Assembly: GCA_040877445.1 (NCBI GenBank)
Contig: JBBDNT010000211.1
Span: 1 to 17,848 of the forward strand
Direction: 5' to 3'
DNA length: 17,848 nt
Origin: JBBDNT01 sp040877445
GTDB taxonomy: Bacteria; Planctomycetota; Planctomycetia; Planctomycetales; Planctomycetaceae
Shown here: positions 7,597 through 15,689 of the stretch, piece by piece
Layout of the letters: every line of letters starts with the position of its first letter
How positions within the stretch are numbered: the first letter of the stretch is position 1
Notes under the pieces: model-generated
What the model was told of the DNA's origin: nothing
Database searches by the model: none
Seen by the model: only the letters and a program-made list of their open reading frames with translations
Position numbers and translations under genes: made by a program

Positions 7597-7759
7597 GACG
7601 CCGTCTCCGCTGCGAATCGAATTGATGGGGAAGGAAAACTCCAAGCGACGCGGCCGCGCGCTGGGAACTCGATCACCGACGACTATAATCGGACCATTGC
7701 CGATCGACCATCGCTGGCCGCGTTCGCCGGTTTCCGATTTCCCCTTTCCCCCGCTCGAC

Positions 7760-8803
7760 ATGCCCGAGGACTCCGGCCCAGCCTTCATCGACGGCCTGAT
7801 CGGCGCCGGTCCGGCCATGCGCGACGTCGCGGAACTGACGCGCCGCGTCGCGGCCACGTCGGCCACCGTGCTGCTCACCGGGGAAACGGGGACGGGCAAG
7901 GAATTGGTGGCCCGCGCGCTGCACTCCCTCAGCCCCCGGGCTTCGGGACCGTTCATCCGCGTCAACTGCGGCGCGCTCAGCGAGAGCCTGCTGGAAAGCG
8001 AATTGTTCGGCCACGTGAAAGGCGCGTTCACGAGCGCGTCCGAAAACCGCACCGGCCGATTCGAGGCGGCCCACGGCGGCACGATCTTTCTCGACGAAAT
8101 CGATTCCGTCAGCTTCAAGCTGCAAGTCAAACTGTTGCGCGTACTGCAGGAGCAAGAGTTCGAACGCGTGGGGGATACGCGGACGATCTCCGTCGATTGC
8201 CGGATCGTCGCGGCGACCAATCGCGATCTGCTCGAAGAGATCGACGAGGGCCGGTTCCGCGAAGACCTTTACTATCGATTGAACGTCGTGCCGATCGCGC
8301 TGCCGCCGCTGCGCGAGCGTCCGGAGGACATTCCGCCGCTGGTCGAGCATTTCGCGCGGGTGTACTCCGAGCGGGACGGGCGGACGCCGCCGAAGGTTCC
8401 GCTCGAGACGCTGGGGCTGCTTCAGAGTTACGTATGGCCGGGGAACGTCCGCGAGTTGCAGAACTATATCGAGCGGGCGATCGTGCTGGCGCCGGGGAAC
8501 CGCATCACGCCGGACCTGCTGCCTCCGCACGTGCGGGGACTCGTCGCGCCAAGGTTGCCGCGACGAACGACGGGCGACTTGGCGACGATGTGCCGCGACC
8601 TCGTCGCCCGCGCGCTCGACGAAGCGCCGGCCGACGAGCCGGTTCACGAGCGGATCGTCCCGCTGGTCGAGAAGGAGGTGGTCCTGCAAGTGCTGCGCGC
8701 CTGCCAGGGGGTGCAGACGCGGACGGCGACGCGGCTGGGCATCAACCGCAACACGCTGCACAAGAAGATTTCCGATTACGGTCTCGAGGACGAAGCGCGG
8801 TGA
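7760..8803 (+). CDS. Sigma-54-dependent transcriptional activator (AAA+ and Fis HTH, no receiver)
   Basis: Enhancer-binding protein that remodels sigma-54 RNA polymerase. 347 residues from ATG 7760. Seen: Walker A GETGTGKE (41-48), sigma-54 contact loop GAFTSA (88-93, usually GAFTGA), Walker B GTIFLDEI (107-114), arginine-finger region FREDLYYRLNV (166-176), sensor II WPGNVREL (226-233) and a C-terminal Fis-type HTH (~306-342, TATRLGINRNTLHKKI). There is no N-terminal sensory or receiver domain, as in PspF, so control must come from another protein or from expression. The start is uncertain: no Shine-Dalgarno is visible at 7760 and an in-frame ATG at 7625 would add 45 residues with no recognisable domain. 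Divergent from the kelch gene. Confidence 0.9.
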   Translation: MPEDSGPAFIDGLIGAGPAMRDVAELTRRVAATSATVLLTGETGTGKELVARALHSLSPRASGPFIRVNCGALSESLLESELFGHVKGAFTSASENRTGRFEAAHGGTIFLDEIDSVSFKLQVKLLRVLQEQEFERVGDTRTISVDCRIVAATNRDLLEEIDEGRFREDLYYRLNVVPIALPPLRERPEDIPPLVEHFARVYSERDGRTPPKVPLETLGLLQSYVWPGNVRELQNYIERAIVLAPGNRITPDLLPPHVRGLVAPRLPRRTTGDLATMCRDLVARALDEAPADEPVHERIVPLVEKEVVLQVLRACQGVQTRTATRLGINRNTLHKKISDYGLEDEAR

Positions 8804-8810
8804 CGATCCG

Positions 8811-8951
8811 GGCGGGTGGGACGGATTTGTAATCCGTCGTGGCCGTCCGTGGGGCAGACATCCTTGTCTGCCCGTCCGTCGCACGGACCGGCGAATCGGC
8901 AGGCTGGAAAGCCTGCCCCACGCCGGCGGACGGAATTCAATTCCGTCCTAC
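8811..8951. repeat. Composite repeat of four palindromic words (copy 1)
   Basis: Between the sigma-54 activator and phoR. Opens with GGGCGGGT, then four hairpins: 8820-8838 (GACGGATT-tgt-AATCCGTC), 8852-8873 (GGGCAGACA-tcct-TGTCTGCCC), 8898-8917 (GGCAGGCT-ggaa-AGCCTGCC) and 8928-8948 (10-bp arms around one base), ending in CCTACG. The first and last words, in the same order, occur at 13825 and 13931. No coding function. It may end transcription of the two genes that converge here. Confidence 0.85.
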
Positions 8952-9010
8952 GGCGACTTCGATCCGCAAGATCGAGGTTGTAGGCGTACTACGGTGGGCC
9001 GCGATGGACG

Positions 9011-10807
9011 CTATTCCGCGCGGGGCAACTGCACCGTGAAGCGGCTGCCCTTGCCGGGACGGCTGATGACGTCCACGCCGCCGCCGAAGACGGTCGCCAG
9101 GTGCTTGACGATCGACAGGCCGAGGCCCGTGCCTCCCACTTCGCGCGAGCGGGCGCGATCGACGCGGTAGAACCGCTCGAAGATGCGGCCCTGGTGCTCC
9201 GGGGCGATGCCCACGCCGGTGTCTTCGACTTCAAGACGCACGGTCGCGTCGTCGCCGCGCCAGCGGACGGTGACCGTGCCTCCCGCCGGCGTGTAGTTGA
9301 TCGCGTTGTCGACGAGGTTGTCGAGGATCGTCCGCAGTCCCTCTTCATCGGCGAGCGCCTTGAGGGCTTCGTCCGGCGGCTCCTCGAAGAGGTCGACGCC
9401 TTTCGATTGCGCTACGGGCTGGTGCGATTCGACGCACGCCTCGACGATCGCCTTCATCTCGATCGGCTGGACCTCGAACACGTCGCGGCCCGATTCGATC
9501 CGCGCCAGCCGCAATACGTCCTGGATCAGCGCGTTGAGCCGATCGGCCTGGTCGGCGATCCGCGACAGGAACAGACGATTGGTCTCCGGCTCGTCGATCG
9601 CCCCTTCCAGCAGCGTTTCGGTGTAGGCCTGAATCGAAGTCAGCGGCGTCTTCAACTCGTGCGAGACGTTCGAGACGAATTCCCGCCGCAGGTTCTCGAG
9701 CCTGCGCAATTCGGTCACGTCGTGCAGCACGAGGACCACCCCGGGAGTCGGTTCGCCCGGCAGGCGGGTGGCGATCAGCGACACGACCGCCTGCGAGCGG
9801 GGCAGTTCGAACTCGACCGCGCCCTCGTCCGGCCGCGCATCTCCCGCGAGCGCTCGCCGCACGACCTGCTGCAACGTCGGGCTGCGGATCGCCTCCCACA
9901 GCGGACGCCCCACCACGCCGGGACCGCCGAGTTCCAGCAGCGCGCGGGCCGCCGGGTTCGCGAACAGGATCCGCTCGCGGTCGTCGACGGCGACCACGCC
10001 CTCGATCATCGCTCCCAGCACGGTCGCCAGCCGCTCGCTGTTGGCCTCCAACTGCTCCCCTTTCCGCCGCAGTTCGCGCACGCGATTCGCCACCGCGGCG
10101 CTCATCGCATCGAACGCCGCGCCCAATTCCCCGATCTCGTCGCGCCGCCGGATGTCGAGCGGCGGCGGCCTGTCTCCCGCCTCGACGGCCCGCGCGGCGG
10201 CGGTCAATCGGCCCAGCGGCTTGACGATCCGCCCCAGCACGAGCGCCGTGAAGGCGACCATGACGAGCGCGGCCGCGAGCGCCGTGCCCCACGTCAATCG
10301 CCGCAGCGACGCGACCTGTTCCTCGACCGCGGAGACGTCCACGGCGACGCGGACGTACCCGATCGGCGCATCGCCGTTCCCGAGCCGCACGGCGTGATAC
10401 ATCATCGGCCGGCGGACGGTCGCGCTGGTGCGGGTCACGGTTTCGCTGCCGCGCTGCCGAGCCGCTTGAATCTCCGGTCGGCCGGCGTGATTCTCCATGA
10501 TCGCCGGGTCGCCTTCGGTGTCGCCGAGGACGGTTCCGTTTTCGGCGACGAGCGTCATTCGCAGGTCCGAACGGTCGGCGAGGGCGGCGAAGCGAGGCTG
10601 CCAGTCGGCCGACGCGAGGTCGTCGCGGCGATCCTGTTCGATTTCGACGGCGAGCACCGCCGCCGCGTCGATCAGTCGTCGCTCGACCTGTTCGTCCGCG
10701 ATGTCGCGCAGCCGATTCGCGAGCACGGCGGCGAACAGCGAGGCGAACGCGACCGCCAGCGCGGAGTAAGCCGCGAGAATCTTCAGGACCAGGCGCGAGG
10801 CGAGCAT
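9011..10807 (-). CDS. phoR: PhoR-like membrane sensor histidine kinase
   Basis: 598 residues. Seen in order: TM1 (~7-30), extracytoplasmic sensor region (~31-170), TM2 (~173-193), HAMP (~194-246), PAS (~255-365), HisKA with phospho-acceptor His383 in SNVSHELKTPLTS, and HATPase with N-box DNLVDNAINY (496-505), G1 DTGVGI (529-534) and G2 GGTGLGLSIVK (558-568). This architecture fits PhoR, which phosphorylates PhoB under phosphate limitation; the pst genes ~3 kb upstream support it. No response regulator gene is adjacent. ATG 10807 puts TM1 right at the N-terminus; the frame stays open for another 860 bp but only through repeats. The Shine-Dalgarno is weak. A different two-component role cannot be excluded. 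Confidence 0.82.
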   Translation of the reverse strand: MLASRLVLKILAAYSALAVAFASLFAAVLANRLRDIADEQVERRLIDAAAVLAVEIEQDRRDDLASADWQPRFAALADRSDLRMTLVAENGTVLGDTEGDPAIMENHAGRPEIQAARQRGSETVTRTSATVRRPMMYHAVRLGNGDAPIGYVRVAVDVSAVEEQVASLRRLTWGTALAAALVMVAFTALVLGRIVKPLGRLTAAARAVEAGDRPPPLDIRRRDEIGELGAAFDAMSAAVANRVRELRRKGEQLEANSERLATVLGAMIEGVVAVDDRERILFANPAARALLELGGPGVVGRPLWEAIRSPTLQQVVRRALAGDARPDEGAVEFELPRSQAVVSLIATRLPGEPTPGVVLVLHDVTELRRLENLRREFVSNVSHELKTPLTSIQAYTETLLEGAIDEPETNRLFLSRIADQADRLNALIQDVLRLARIESGRDVFEVQPIEMKAIVEACVESHQPVAQSKGVDLFEEPPDEALKALADEEGLRTILDNLVDNAINYTPAGGTVTVRWRGDDATVRLEVEDTGVGIAPEHQGRIFERFYRVDRARSREVGGTGLGLSIVKHLATVFGGGVDVISRPGKGSRFTVQLPRAE

Positions 10808-11026
10808 GGTAGGACGACATCCGGAATTCGAAAGGAGATCGCCAGAATGAAGAATGAGGGACGGAAATGATAGCACGCCACTCCGAAGGAGGAATCCCCC
10901 GCGCTTTCGCGCCGCGAACGTGTCACCTTCATTCTTCCTGCACTTTTTCTTCGCACTGCAAACGTTCGACCTCCGTGCTTCCGGCGCGAATTCGCGACCA
11001 CGGATTCCACTGATGGGCACTGATGA

Positions 11027-11049
11027 AAACCGGCCATTTCGGCCGGTTT
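11027..11049. repeat. 9-bp stem hairpin
   Basis: AAACCGGCC (11027-11035) pairs perfectly with GGCCGGTTT (11041-11049) around a 5-nt loop. It is followed by CTCTC rather than a T-run, so a terminator role is only possible. Confidence 0.5.
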
Positions 11050-11594
11050 CTCTCCGCGACCTCGGCGGCCTCCGCGGTTTCGAAGAGGCCAGGGCGAAAT
11101 CGTCGAAGATTTCGAATTGCCGAGGGCGCCGAGTGCGCCGAGGAACGGGAGCGCGAATCCATCGAGGTACCGGCTCTGCCGCGATTCGACCATCGGATTT
11201 CGCTCGTCGGCGAGGTTCGAGTAGTGGATATCCGTGTCGATCCATGCGATCCGTGGTGAAAACCGCTTTGGTTGCGGCTGTGCCGCGCTGCGTACTTGGC
11301 GGCGTTCTGTTCGATCGTTCGTCTGCGAACGGAGGTTCGCGCAATGAAGCCCACGCGGAGTTCGCGGAGGTTCCAACAGGGATCATCGAGGTCGGACGCT
11401 TGTCGCCGTCCTGTGCGGACGCGTCACTCCATCCGAACGGAAGTTCGCAGCGCGGTTCAGCCGCAACCGAATCGGCCGAAGGGCTGACAGAAAAATTGAA
11501 AAACAGAAAAATGCAGGACGTAAGGATGAGGTGAAGAAACGAGAACTGAAAAATTCTCGCCCCGGCGTCAGCCGTTTTCATCTTCGCGTTCTTC

Positions 11595-11631
11595 GCGATC
11601 TTCTGTTCATCCATTCCGAACAGAAGATCGC
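11595..11631. repeat. 14-bp perfect stem hairpin
   Basis: GCGATCTTCTGTTC (11595-11608) pairs perfectly with 11618-11631 around a 9-nt loop (ATCCATTCC). It lies inside the non-coding tract between phoR and the KAP-like gene. No T-run follows on either strand. Confidence 0.55.
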
Positions 11632-11898
11632 AAAGCCGCGATCGGGGATCTCGACTCGATCTTTGCAAGTTCGGAACGGAAATCGCGACCCGGCACGGCG
11701 ATCATGTCCACGACATTTCTCCTTCTCATTCTTCCGTACCGTGTTTCTCGTCCATCAAGTCCGTCGCGGCGAGAAATTCGCGCAGGAAGAACGGAAGTGG
11801 AACGATTGCACTGCGAAGTTCGCGAAGATGAAGATGAAGGCGAGCCGGTTCGGACTTGTGGCCTGCCGGTTTCGGCATCGACACACTCTTTCTGTCCC

Positions 11899-12151
11899 GT
11901 AACACTTGACCCGAATGGCGTCGTGGCCGATTCGGCTTGTCGGTCGTCGATCGGGCGGGTAGGGCGAACTTCACGTCGTGCCCGCCATCGCACACCGAAC
12001 TCCCGGCGCCGAAAGCGCGATCGATCGGCATCGGCGAGAATCCTCGGAGCTACACAGAGAGCACGGGGTGGTCTTCGCACGGCGAACTGAAGTTCGCCCT
12101 ACGAAAGCCGACGCGTCGAACTCGACCTCCGCCATTCGGGTCAAGTGTTAC
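11899..12151. mobile_element. MITE-like element with 22-bp perfect terminal inverted repeats
   Basis: Positions 11899-11920 (beginning GTAACACTTGACCCG) and 12130-12151 are perfect reverse complements. A second, 12-bp pair is nested inside (TAGGGCGAACTT 11959-11970 with 12090-12101). Total length is 253 bp with no coding sequence, which fits a non-autonomous miniature element. No clear target-site duplication is visible: the flanks are GTCCC and CCTTT. Its right end lies 145 bp before the KAP-like gene, so it could carry or modify that gene's promoter. Confidence 0.65.
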
Positions 12152-12296
12152 CCTTTCCCTTATACGGCGTTTGCTTGCGGCATCGCCGCAGTGCGACATG
12201 CGCGGCCGCCGGATCGCCGGCGATATGCTATCCTGAAGATGACGACCGCACCCCGACATTCGCGAATAGCCGTCGCCAACCCCTGGATCGTCCGCG

Positions 12297-13805
12297 ATGA
12301 GAGTCGAACAGTTCCTCCGCCGGCACGGCATCGCCGAAAACCCCTTCGGCGAAGAGGACGCCGGCTCCGATCACGTGTTCCTCACGCATTGCCTCGAAGG
12401 CACGCGGCATCCCGCCTGGGACAAGATCTACGGCAACCCGCAGCGGCCCTCGACCTCGATCGTGTTCGGCGAAAAGGGGAGCGGCAAGACCGCGCTGCGG
12501 ATCCAGATCGCCGAGGAACTCGCCCGGCATAACGCCGCCCATCCCGATCGCCGCGTGTTCGTCGTCGAGTACGACGACTTCAATCCGTTCCTCGACATGT
12601 TCCGCGAGCGGCTTCACGGACGAAAGCGCAAGGCCGAACGCGCGCTGACGCATTGGCGACTATGGGACCACATGGACGCCATCCTCTCGCTGGGCGTGTC
12701 GCGGCTGGTGCGCTCGATCGTCGGGAACGGCAAGCCGCACGATCCGCCCGTTTCGCCGGAGCAACTCGACCGGCTCGCGCGGCCGCACAAGCGGGACTTG
12801 CTGCTGCTCGACGCGTTCTACGGGCAGACCTACGATCAGCCCGCCGCCAAACGCTGGACCGACCTGCGTCGGAAATTGAAGTTCCGCAACTGGTGGGCGC
12901 AATGGGATCTCGCTTTGGGCATCGTCGTCACGTCGCTCACCGCGGGACTCACGTTGTATTACGGCGAGTGGAGGCAACTGCTGTCGTGGTGGGCCGTCGC
13001 GCTGCTGATCGGCGGGTGGCTTACGTGGATCTGGCGGCAAGCCCGGTTGACGTGGACCGCATGGCGGGTGTCGCGGCAGATCCATGTGATCGAGCACTTG
13101 CCGAACGCGCTGCGGCGGATGCTGTCGCGGTTCCAGCGTTCGGATCTCGCCGGCCAGCCGATCCCCAGCCGCGATCGCAGCGACGACCGCTACGAACTGC
13201 TGATGAAGTTCCAGTCGATCCTCGAGGCGCTGGGCTTTTCGAGCATCATCGTGCTGGTGGACCGTGTGGACGAGCCGCATCTCGTGAACGGCCAGCCCGA
13301 GCGGATGCGCGATTTGCTGTGGCCGATGTTCGACAACAAATTCCTGAAGTTCCCGGGCCTCGGTTTCAAGATGTTGTTGCCGGCCGAGGTCGTGCGGTTC
13401 CTCAAGCGCGAGGAAAAGGCGTTCTACGATCGCTCGCGGCTCGACAAGCAGAACCTCATCGAGTCGCTCGACTGGACCGGCGAGTCGCTGTACGACCTGG
13501 CGAACGCGCGGCTGCGGGCCTGCGCGATCAAACTCGGGTACGCGGCGGAATCGGGAGATCCGGCAACGTCGATCCGCGACCTGTTCGTGCCGGCGGTGAC
13601 GCGCGAGGAGTTGATCGCCGACTTCGCCCGGCTGCGCGTCCCGCGGCACCTGTTCAAGTTCCTGCACCGCGTGATCGTCGATCACTGCCACCGCCACACG
13701 GAAGACGAAGCCGAGTGGCACATCGCCCGCGAGACGCTGCACGGCACGCTCGCGGTTTACCTGCGCGACCTCGACGCCTTCGACCGCGGCCTGGGCACGG
13801 GATAG
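12297..13805 (+). CDS. KAP-like P-loop ATPase with two transmembrane segments inside the NTPase region
   Basis: 502 residues, function unknown. Seen: Walker A GEKGSGKT (58-65); two hydrophobic segments at ~203-222 (LALGIVVTSLTAGLTLYYG) and ~229-247 (LLSWWAVALLIGGWLTWIW) separated by a short loop; then a Walker B-like IIVLVDRVDEPHLV (317-330) and a helical C-terminal half. Membrane helices inserted between Walker A and Walker B are the signature layout of KAP NTPases, although the usual D-D-L-D-R is here V-D-R-V-D-E. KAP proteins are membrane-associated and some serve anti-phage roles, but no partner effector is next to this gene. The start ATG 12297 lacks a clear Shine-Dalgarno. It stands alone on the plus strand between phoR and pstB. 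Generic AAA/ORC-like ATPase is the alternative label. Confidence 0.72.
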   Translation: MRVEQFLRRHGIAENPFGEEDAGSDHVFLTHCLEGTRHPAWDKIYGNPQRPSTSIVFGEKGSGKTALRIQIAEELARHNAAHPDRRVFVVEYDDFNPFLDMFRERLHGRKRKAERALTHWRLWDHMDAILSLGVSRLVRSIVGNGKPHDPPVSPEQLDRLARPHKRDLLLLDAFYGQTYDQPAAKRWTDLRRKLKFRNWWAQWDLALGIVVTSLTAGLTLYYGEWRQLLSWWAVALLIGGWLTWIWRQARLTWTAWRVSRQIHVIEHLPNALRRMLSRFQRSDLAGQPIPSRDRSDDRYELLMKFQSILEALGFSSIIVLVDRVDEPHLVNGQPERMRDLLWPMFDNKFLKFPGLGFKMLLPAEVVRFLKREEKAFYDRSRLDKQNLIESLDWTGESLYDLANARLRACAIKLGYAAESGDPATSIRDLFVPAVTREELIADFARLRVPRHLFKFLHRVIVDHCHRHTEDEAEWHIARETLHGTLAVYLRDLDAFDRGLGTG

Positions 13806-13810
13806 CCGCA

Positions 13811-13954
13811 CGGGCGGGTAGTAGGACGGATTTGTAATCCGTCGTGCCCGCCTGGCGAGAAGACTTGCATCGCGCAACGAGGCCGCGATCCGACCAGGCG
13901 CTACGGATCGAATGGCGACCGGATACTGGCGGACGGAATACAATTCCGTCCTAC
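13811..13954. repeat. Composite repeat of palindromic words (copy 2)
   Basis: Between the convergent KAP-like gene and pstB. Opens with GGGCGGGTAG, then the hairpin GACGGATT-tgt-AATCCGTC (13825-13843), a middle section bounded by CGCCTGG (13849-13855) and CCAGGCG (13894-13900), and a last hairpin GGACGGAAT-aca-ATTCCGTCC (13931-13951) ending in TACG. Order, end words and length (~144 bp) match the copy at 8811-8951, but the middle differs. It may terminate both converging transcripts. Confidence 0.85.
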
Positions 13955-13959
13955 GAGGC

Positions 13960-14781
13960 TCAGCCGAGCCGTCCCGAAACGTAGGCCGCCGTCAGTTCGT
14001 CGCGCGGCGCGTCGAATACCTGCGCCGTCGATCCGTGCTCGATGAGCGTTCCGCCGCGACCGTCCGACCACAGGAGCGCGACGCGATCGGCCAGCCGTTT
14101 CGCCTGGCCGAGGTTGTGCGTCACGATCACGATCGTGTACCGCTCGCGCAAATTCAGGATCAAATCTTCGACGACTCCCGCGGAGATCGGATCGAGCGCC
14201 CCGCACGGTTCGTCGAGCAGAATCACTTCCGGCCGCAGCGCCAACGCCCGAGCCAGGCACAATCGCTGTTGCTGCCCGCCGGAAAGCGTCGGCGCGGGGC
14301 GGTCGAGGCGGTCGCGCACTTCATCCCACAGGCCGATTTCCCGCAGCGTTTGTTCGATCCGCGCGGCGATCTCGGTCTTGTCCAATCCGCCGTGCTCGCG
14401 GAGGGGCAGTTCCAGATTGCGGCGGATCGAGAACGGAAACGGCGTCGGCCTTTGAAAGATCATGCCGACCCGCCGCCGCAACGCGACGACGTCGGTTCGC
14501 GAATCGTGAATGGCCGTGTCGCCGAGTCGCACCTGTCCCTCGACGCGGCAACTCGGAATCAGGTCGGTGAGGCGATTGAGGCACGACAGCAACGTCGTCT
14601 TCCCGCAGCCGGAGGGGCCGATCACCGCGGTGATCGACCGCGCGGGAAAGTCGAGCGTCACGTCGCGAAGGGCGATGCTCTCGCCGTAGCGCACCGTCAG
14701 CCCGGTCACCGACAGGGCGGCCGCGGCGTTCGCCTCGTCGGCGGACCGGCCGGTTCGGTCGCGGCGGTCGAGGTCGATCAT
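13960..14781 (-). CDS. pstB: Phosphate ABC transporter ATP-binding protein
   Basis: Cytoplasmic ATPase that powers PstA/PstC phosphate import. 273 residues. Seen: Walker A GPSGCGKT (55-62), Q-loop Gln110 in GMIFQRPTPFP (106-116), signature LSGGQQQR (166-173), Walker B VILLDEP (186-192), D-loop GALD, switch His222. The segment MIFQRPTPFPFSI and the start of the NRLTDLIPSCRVEG block are PstB-specific. Its ATG overlaps the pstA stop in an ATGA (14781-14778), so it is the last gene of the arsR-pstSCAB operon. The first ~20 residues are a charged, variable leader. phoU, which often follows pstB, is not present; a repeat follows instead. Confidence 0.95.
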   Translation of the reverse strand: MIDLDRRDRTGRSADEANAAAALSVTGLTVRYGESIALRDVTLDFPARSITAVIGPSGCGKTTLLSCLNRLTDLIPSCRVEGQVRLGDTAIHDSRTDVVALRRRVGMIFQRPTPFPFSIRRNLELPLREHGGLDKTEIAARIEQTLREIGLWDEVRDRLDRPAPTLSGGQQQRLCLARALALRPEVILLDEPCGALDPISAGVVEDLILNLRERYTIVIVTHNLGQAKRLADRVALLWSDGRGGTLIEHGSTAQVFDAPRDELTAAYVSGRLG

Positions 14782-15689
14782 GCGCGCCTCTCTTGGCCGT
14801 GGAGCAGCCGCATCGTGGACCAGCGGGCCGCGGCGTTGATGAGCACGAGCAGCACGATCAACACGAGCGCCGAAGCGTACGCATGGGCGTTCCCGCCGGG
14901 GACGTTCATCGATAGGTCATAGATATGAATCGACAACGCCCGGCCGGAATCGAGCAGCGAGCCGGGCATGCGATCGACGTATCCGCTGGTGAAGATCAGC
15001 GCCGCCGTCTCCGCCAGCGCGCGGCCGATGCCCAGGATCAACCCCGCGACGAGTCCCGGCGCGGCTTGAGGCAGAACGATTCGGAACACCGTCGACCACT
15101 GCGAAAACCCGGCCGCCGCCGCCGCGTGACGCTGTGAGATAGGAACCGCGCGGAAACTCTCCTCGGCCGTGCGGATCAGCAACGGCAGCACCATGCACGC
15201 GAGCGTCAATCCGCCGGAGAGGATCGAAAACCGCAGACCCAGCAAGCGGCAGAACAGGGCATTGCCGAACAAGCCGAACACGATCGACGGCACGCCCGCC
15301 AGCACGTCGAGACTGCGGCGGACGAGCGTACCGAACCGGCTGCGCAGCGGAACGAACTCCGAAAGAAACAGCGCCGTCCCCAATCCGAACGGCAGCGCCG
15401 CGGCGATGCACACGGCGAGAATCAACCCCGTCGAAACGAGAATCGGCGCGATCCCGCCGCCGCGTCCCGCGCGCTCGGGGGCCGAAGTGAGGAACGCGAC
15501 GATGTTCCTCCCCAGTTCGATGGCGGCGCCGAAGTCGAAAGCGTCCGCTTCCCGCGGCAGGAAGGCCGCGACTCCCCGCGCGAGCAGATCGCCGAGCAGC
15601 CACAGGAACATCCCGGCGACGATCGCCGGGGCGATCCACACGGCGGCCTCGAGCGCGCGAGCGCTCCAGCGGGCGTCAGGTCGTGCCAT
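14778..15689 (-). CDS. pstA: Phosphate ABC transporter permease PstA
   Basis: Inner-membrane permease that forms the phosphate channel with PstC. 303 residues with about six hydrophobic segments: ~15-38, ~85-110, ~130-150, ~158-172, ~210-235 and ~270-290. Seen: GVPSIVFGLFGNALF (132-146), typical of PstA, and the EAA-type cytoplasmic loop that contacts PstB in PISQRHAAAAAGFSQWST with VFRIVLPQAAPGLVAG after it. It overlaps pstC by 14 bp upstream and pstB by 4 bp downstream. A long periplasmic loop (residues ~40-80) fits the family. Confidence 0.93.
   Translation of the reverse strand: MARPDARWSARALEAAVWIAPAIVAGMFLWLLGDLLARGVAAFLPREADAFDFGAAIELGRNIVAFLTSAPERAGRGGGIAPILVSTGLILAVCIAAALPFGLGTALFLSEFVPLRSRFGTLVRRSLDVLAGVPSIVFGLFGNALFCRLLGLRFSILSGGLTLACMVLPLLIRTAEESFRAVPISQRHAAAAAGFSQWSTVFRIVLPQAAPGLVAGLILGIGRALAETAALIFTSGYVDRMPGSLLDSGRALSIHIYDLSMNVPGGNAHAYASALVLIVLLVLINAAARWSTMRLLHGQERRA

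Larger units (their letters stand above)
10808..12296. other. 1.49-kb non-coding tract of degenerate repeats
   Basis: No frame here shows protein-family motifs, although several are open by chance. The tract holds short repeated phrases in both orientations. One at 10997-11024 (ACCACGGATTCCACTGATGG onward) recurs inverted at 11230-11257, with 21 of 28 positions matching. A second at 11578-11597 (TCATCTTCGCGTTCTTCGCG) recurs inverted at 11812-11831, 17 of 20 matching. Small GCGAAC-n4-GTTCGC-type words occur near 11326, 11434 and 12082. An AT-richer patch lies at 11488-11555. It separates the divergent phoR and KAP-like genes and must contain their promoters, none of which I can place with confidence. 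Confidence 0.7.

Noticed and set aside
7096..8832. Open frames on the plus strand through the kelch gene into the sigma-54 activator, including an N-terminal extension of the activator to 7256
   Set aside because: The extension would overlap the kelch coding region and shows no domain; the AAA+ domain starts right after ATG 7760.
8811..8951. A CRISPR array
   Set aside because: The hairpins are different words with irregular spacing and no constant repeat/variable spacer pattern.
10808..11668. A long open frame that would extend the PhoR-like kinase by 287 residues upstream
   Set aside because: The added part is low-complexity translation of repeat phrases with no domain, and the natural first TM helix begins at ATG 10807.
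11899..12151. Target-site duplication flanking the MITE-like element
   Set aside because: The flanks (GTCCC / CCTTT) share only CC, which is not meaningful.
12653..13943. Long alternative frames across the KAP-like gene on both strands
   Set aside because: Arg/Ala/Pro-rich shadow translations; the Walker motifs and TM segments lie in the 12297-13805 frame.
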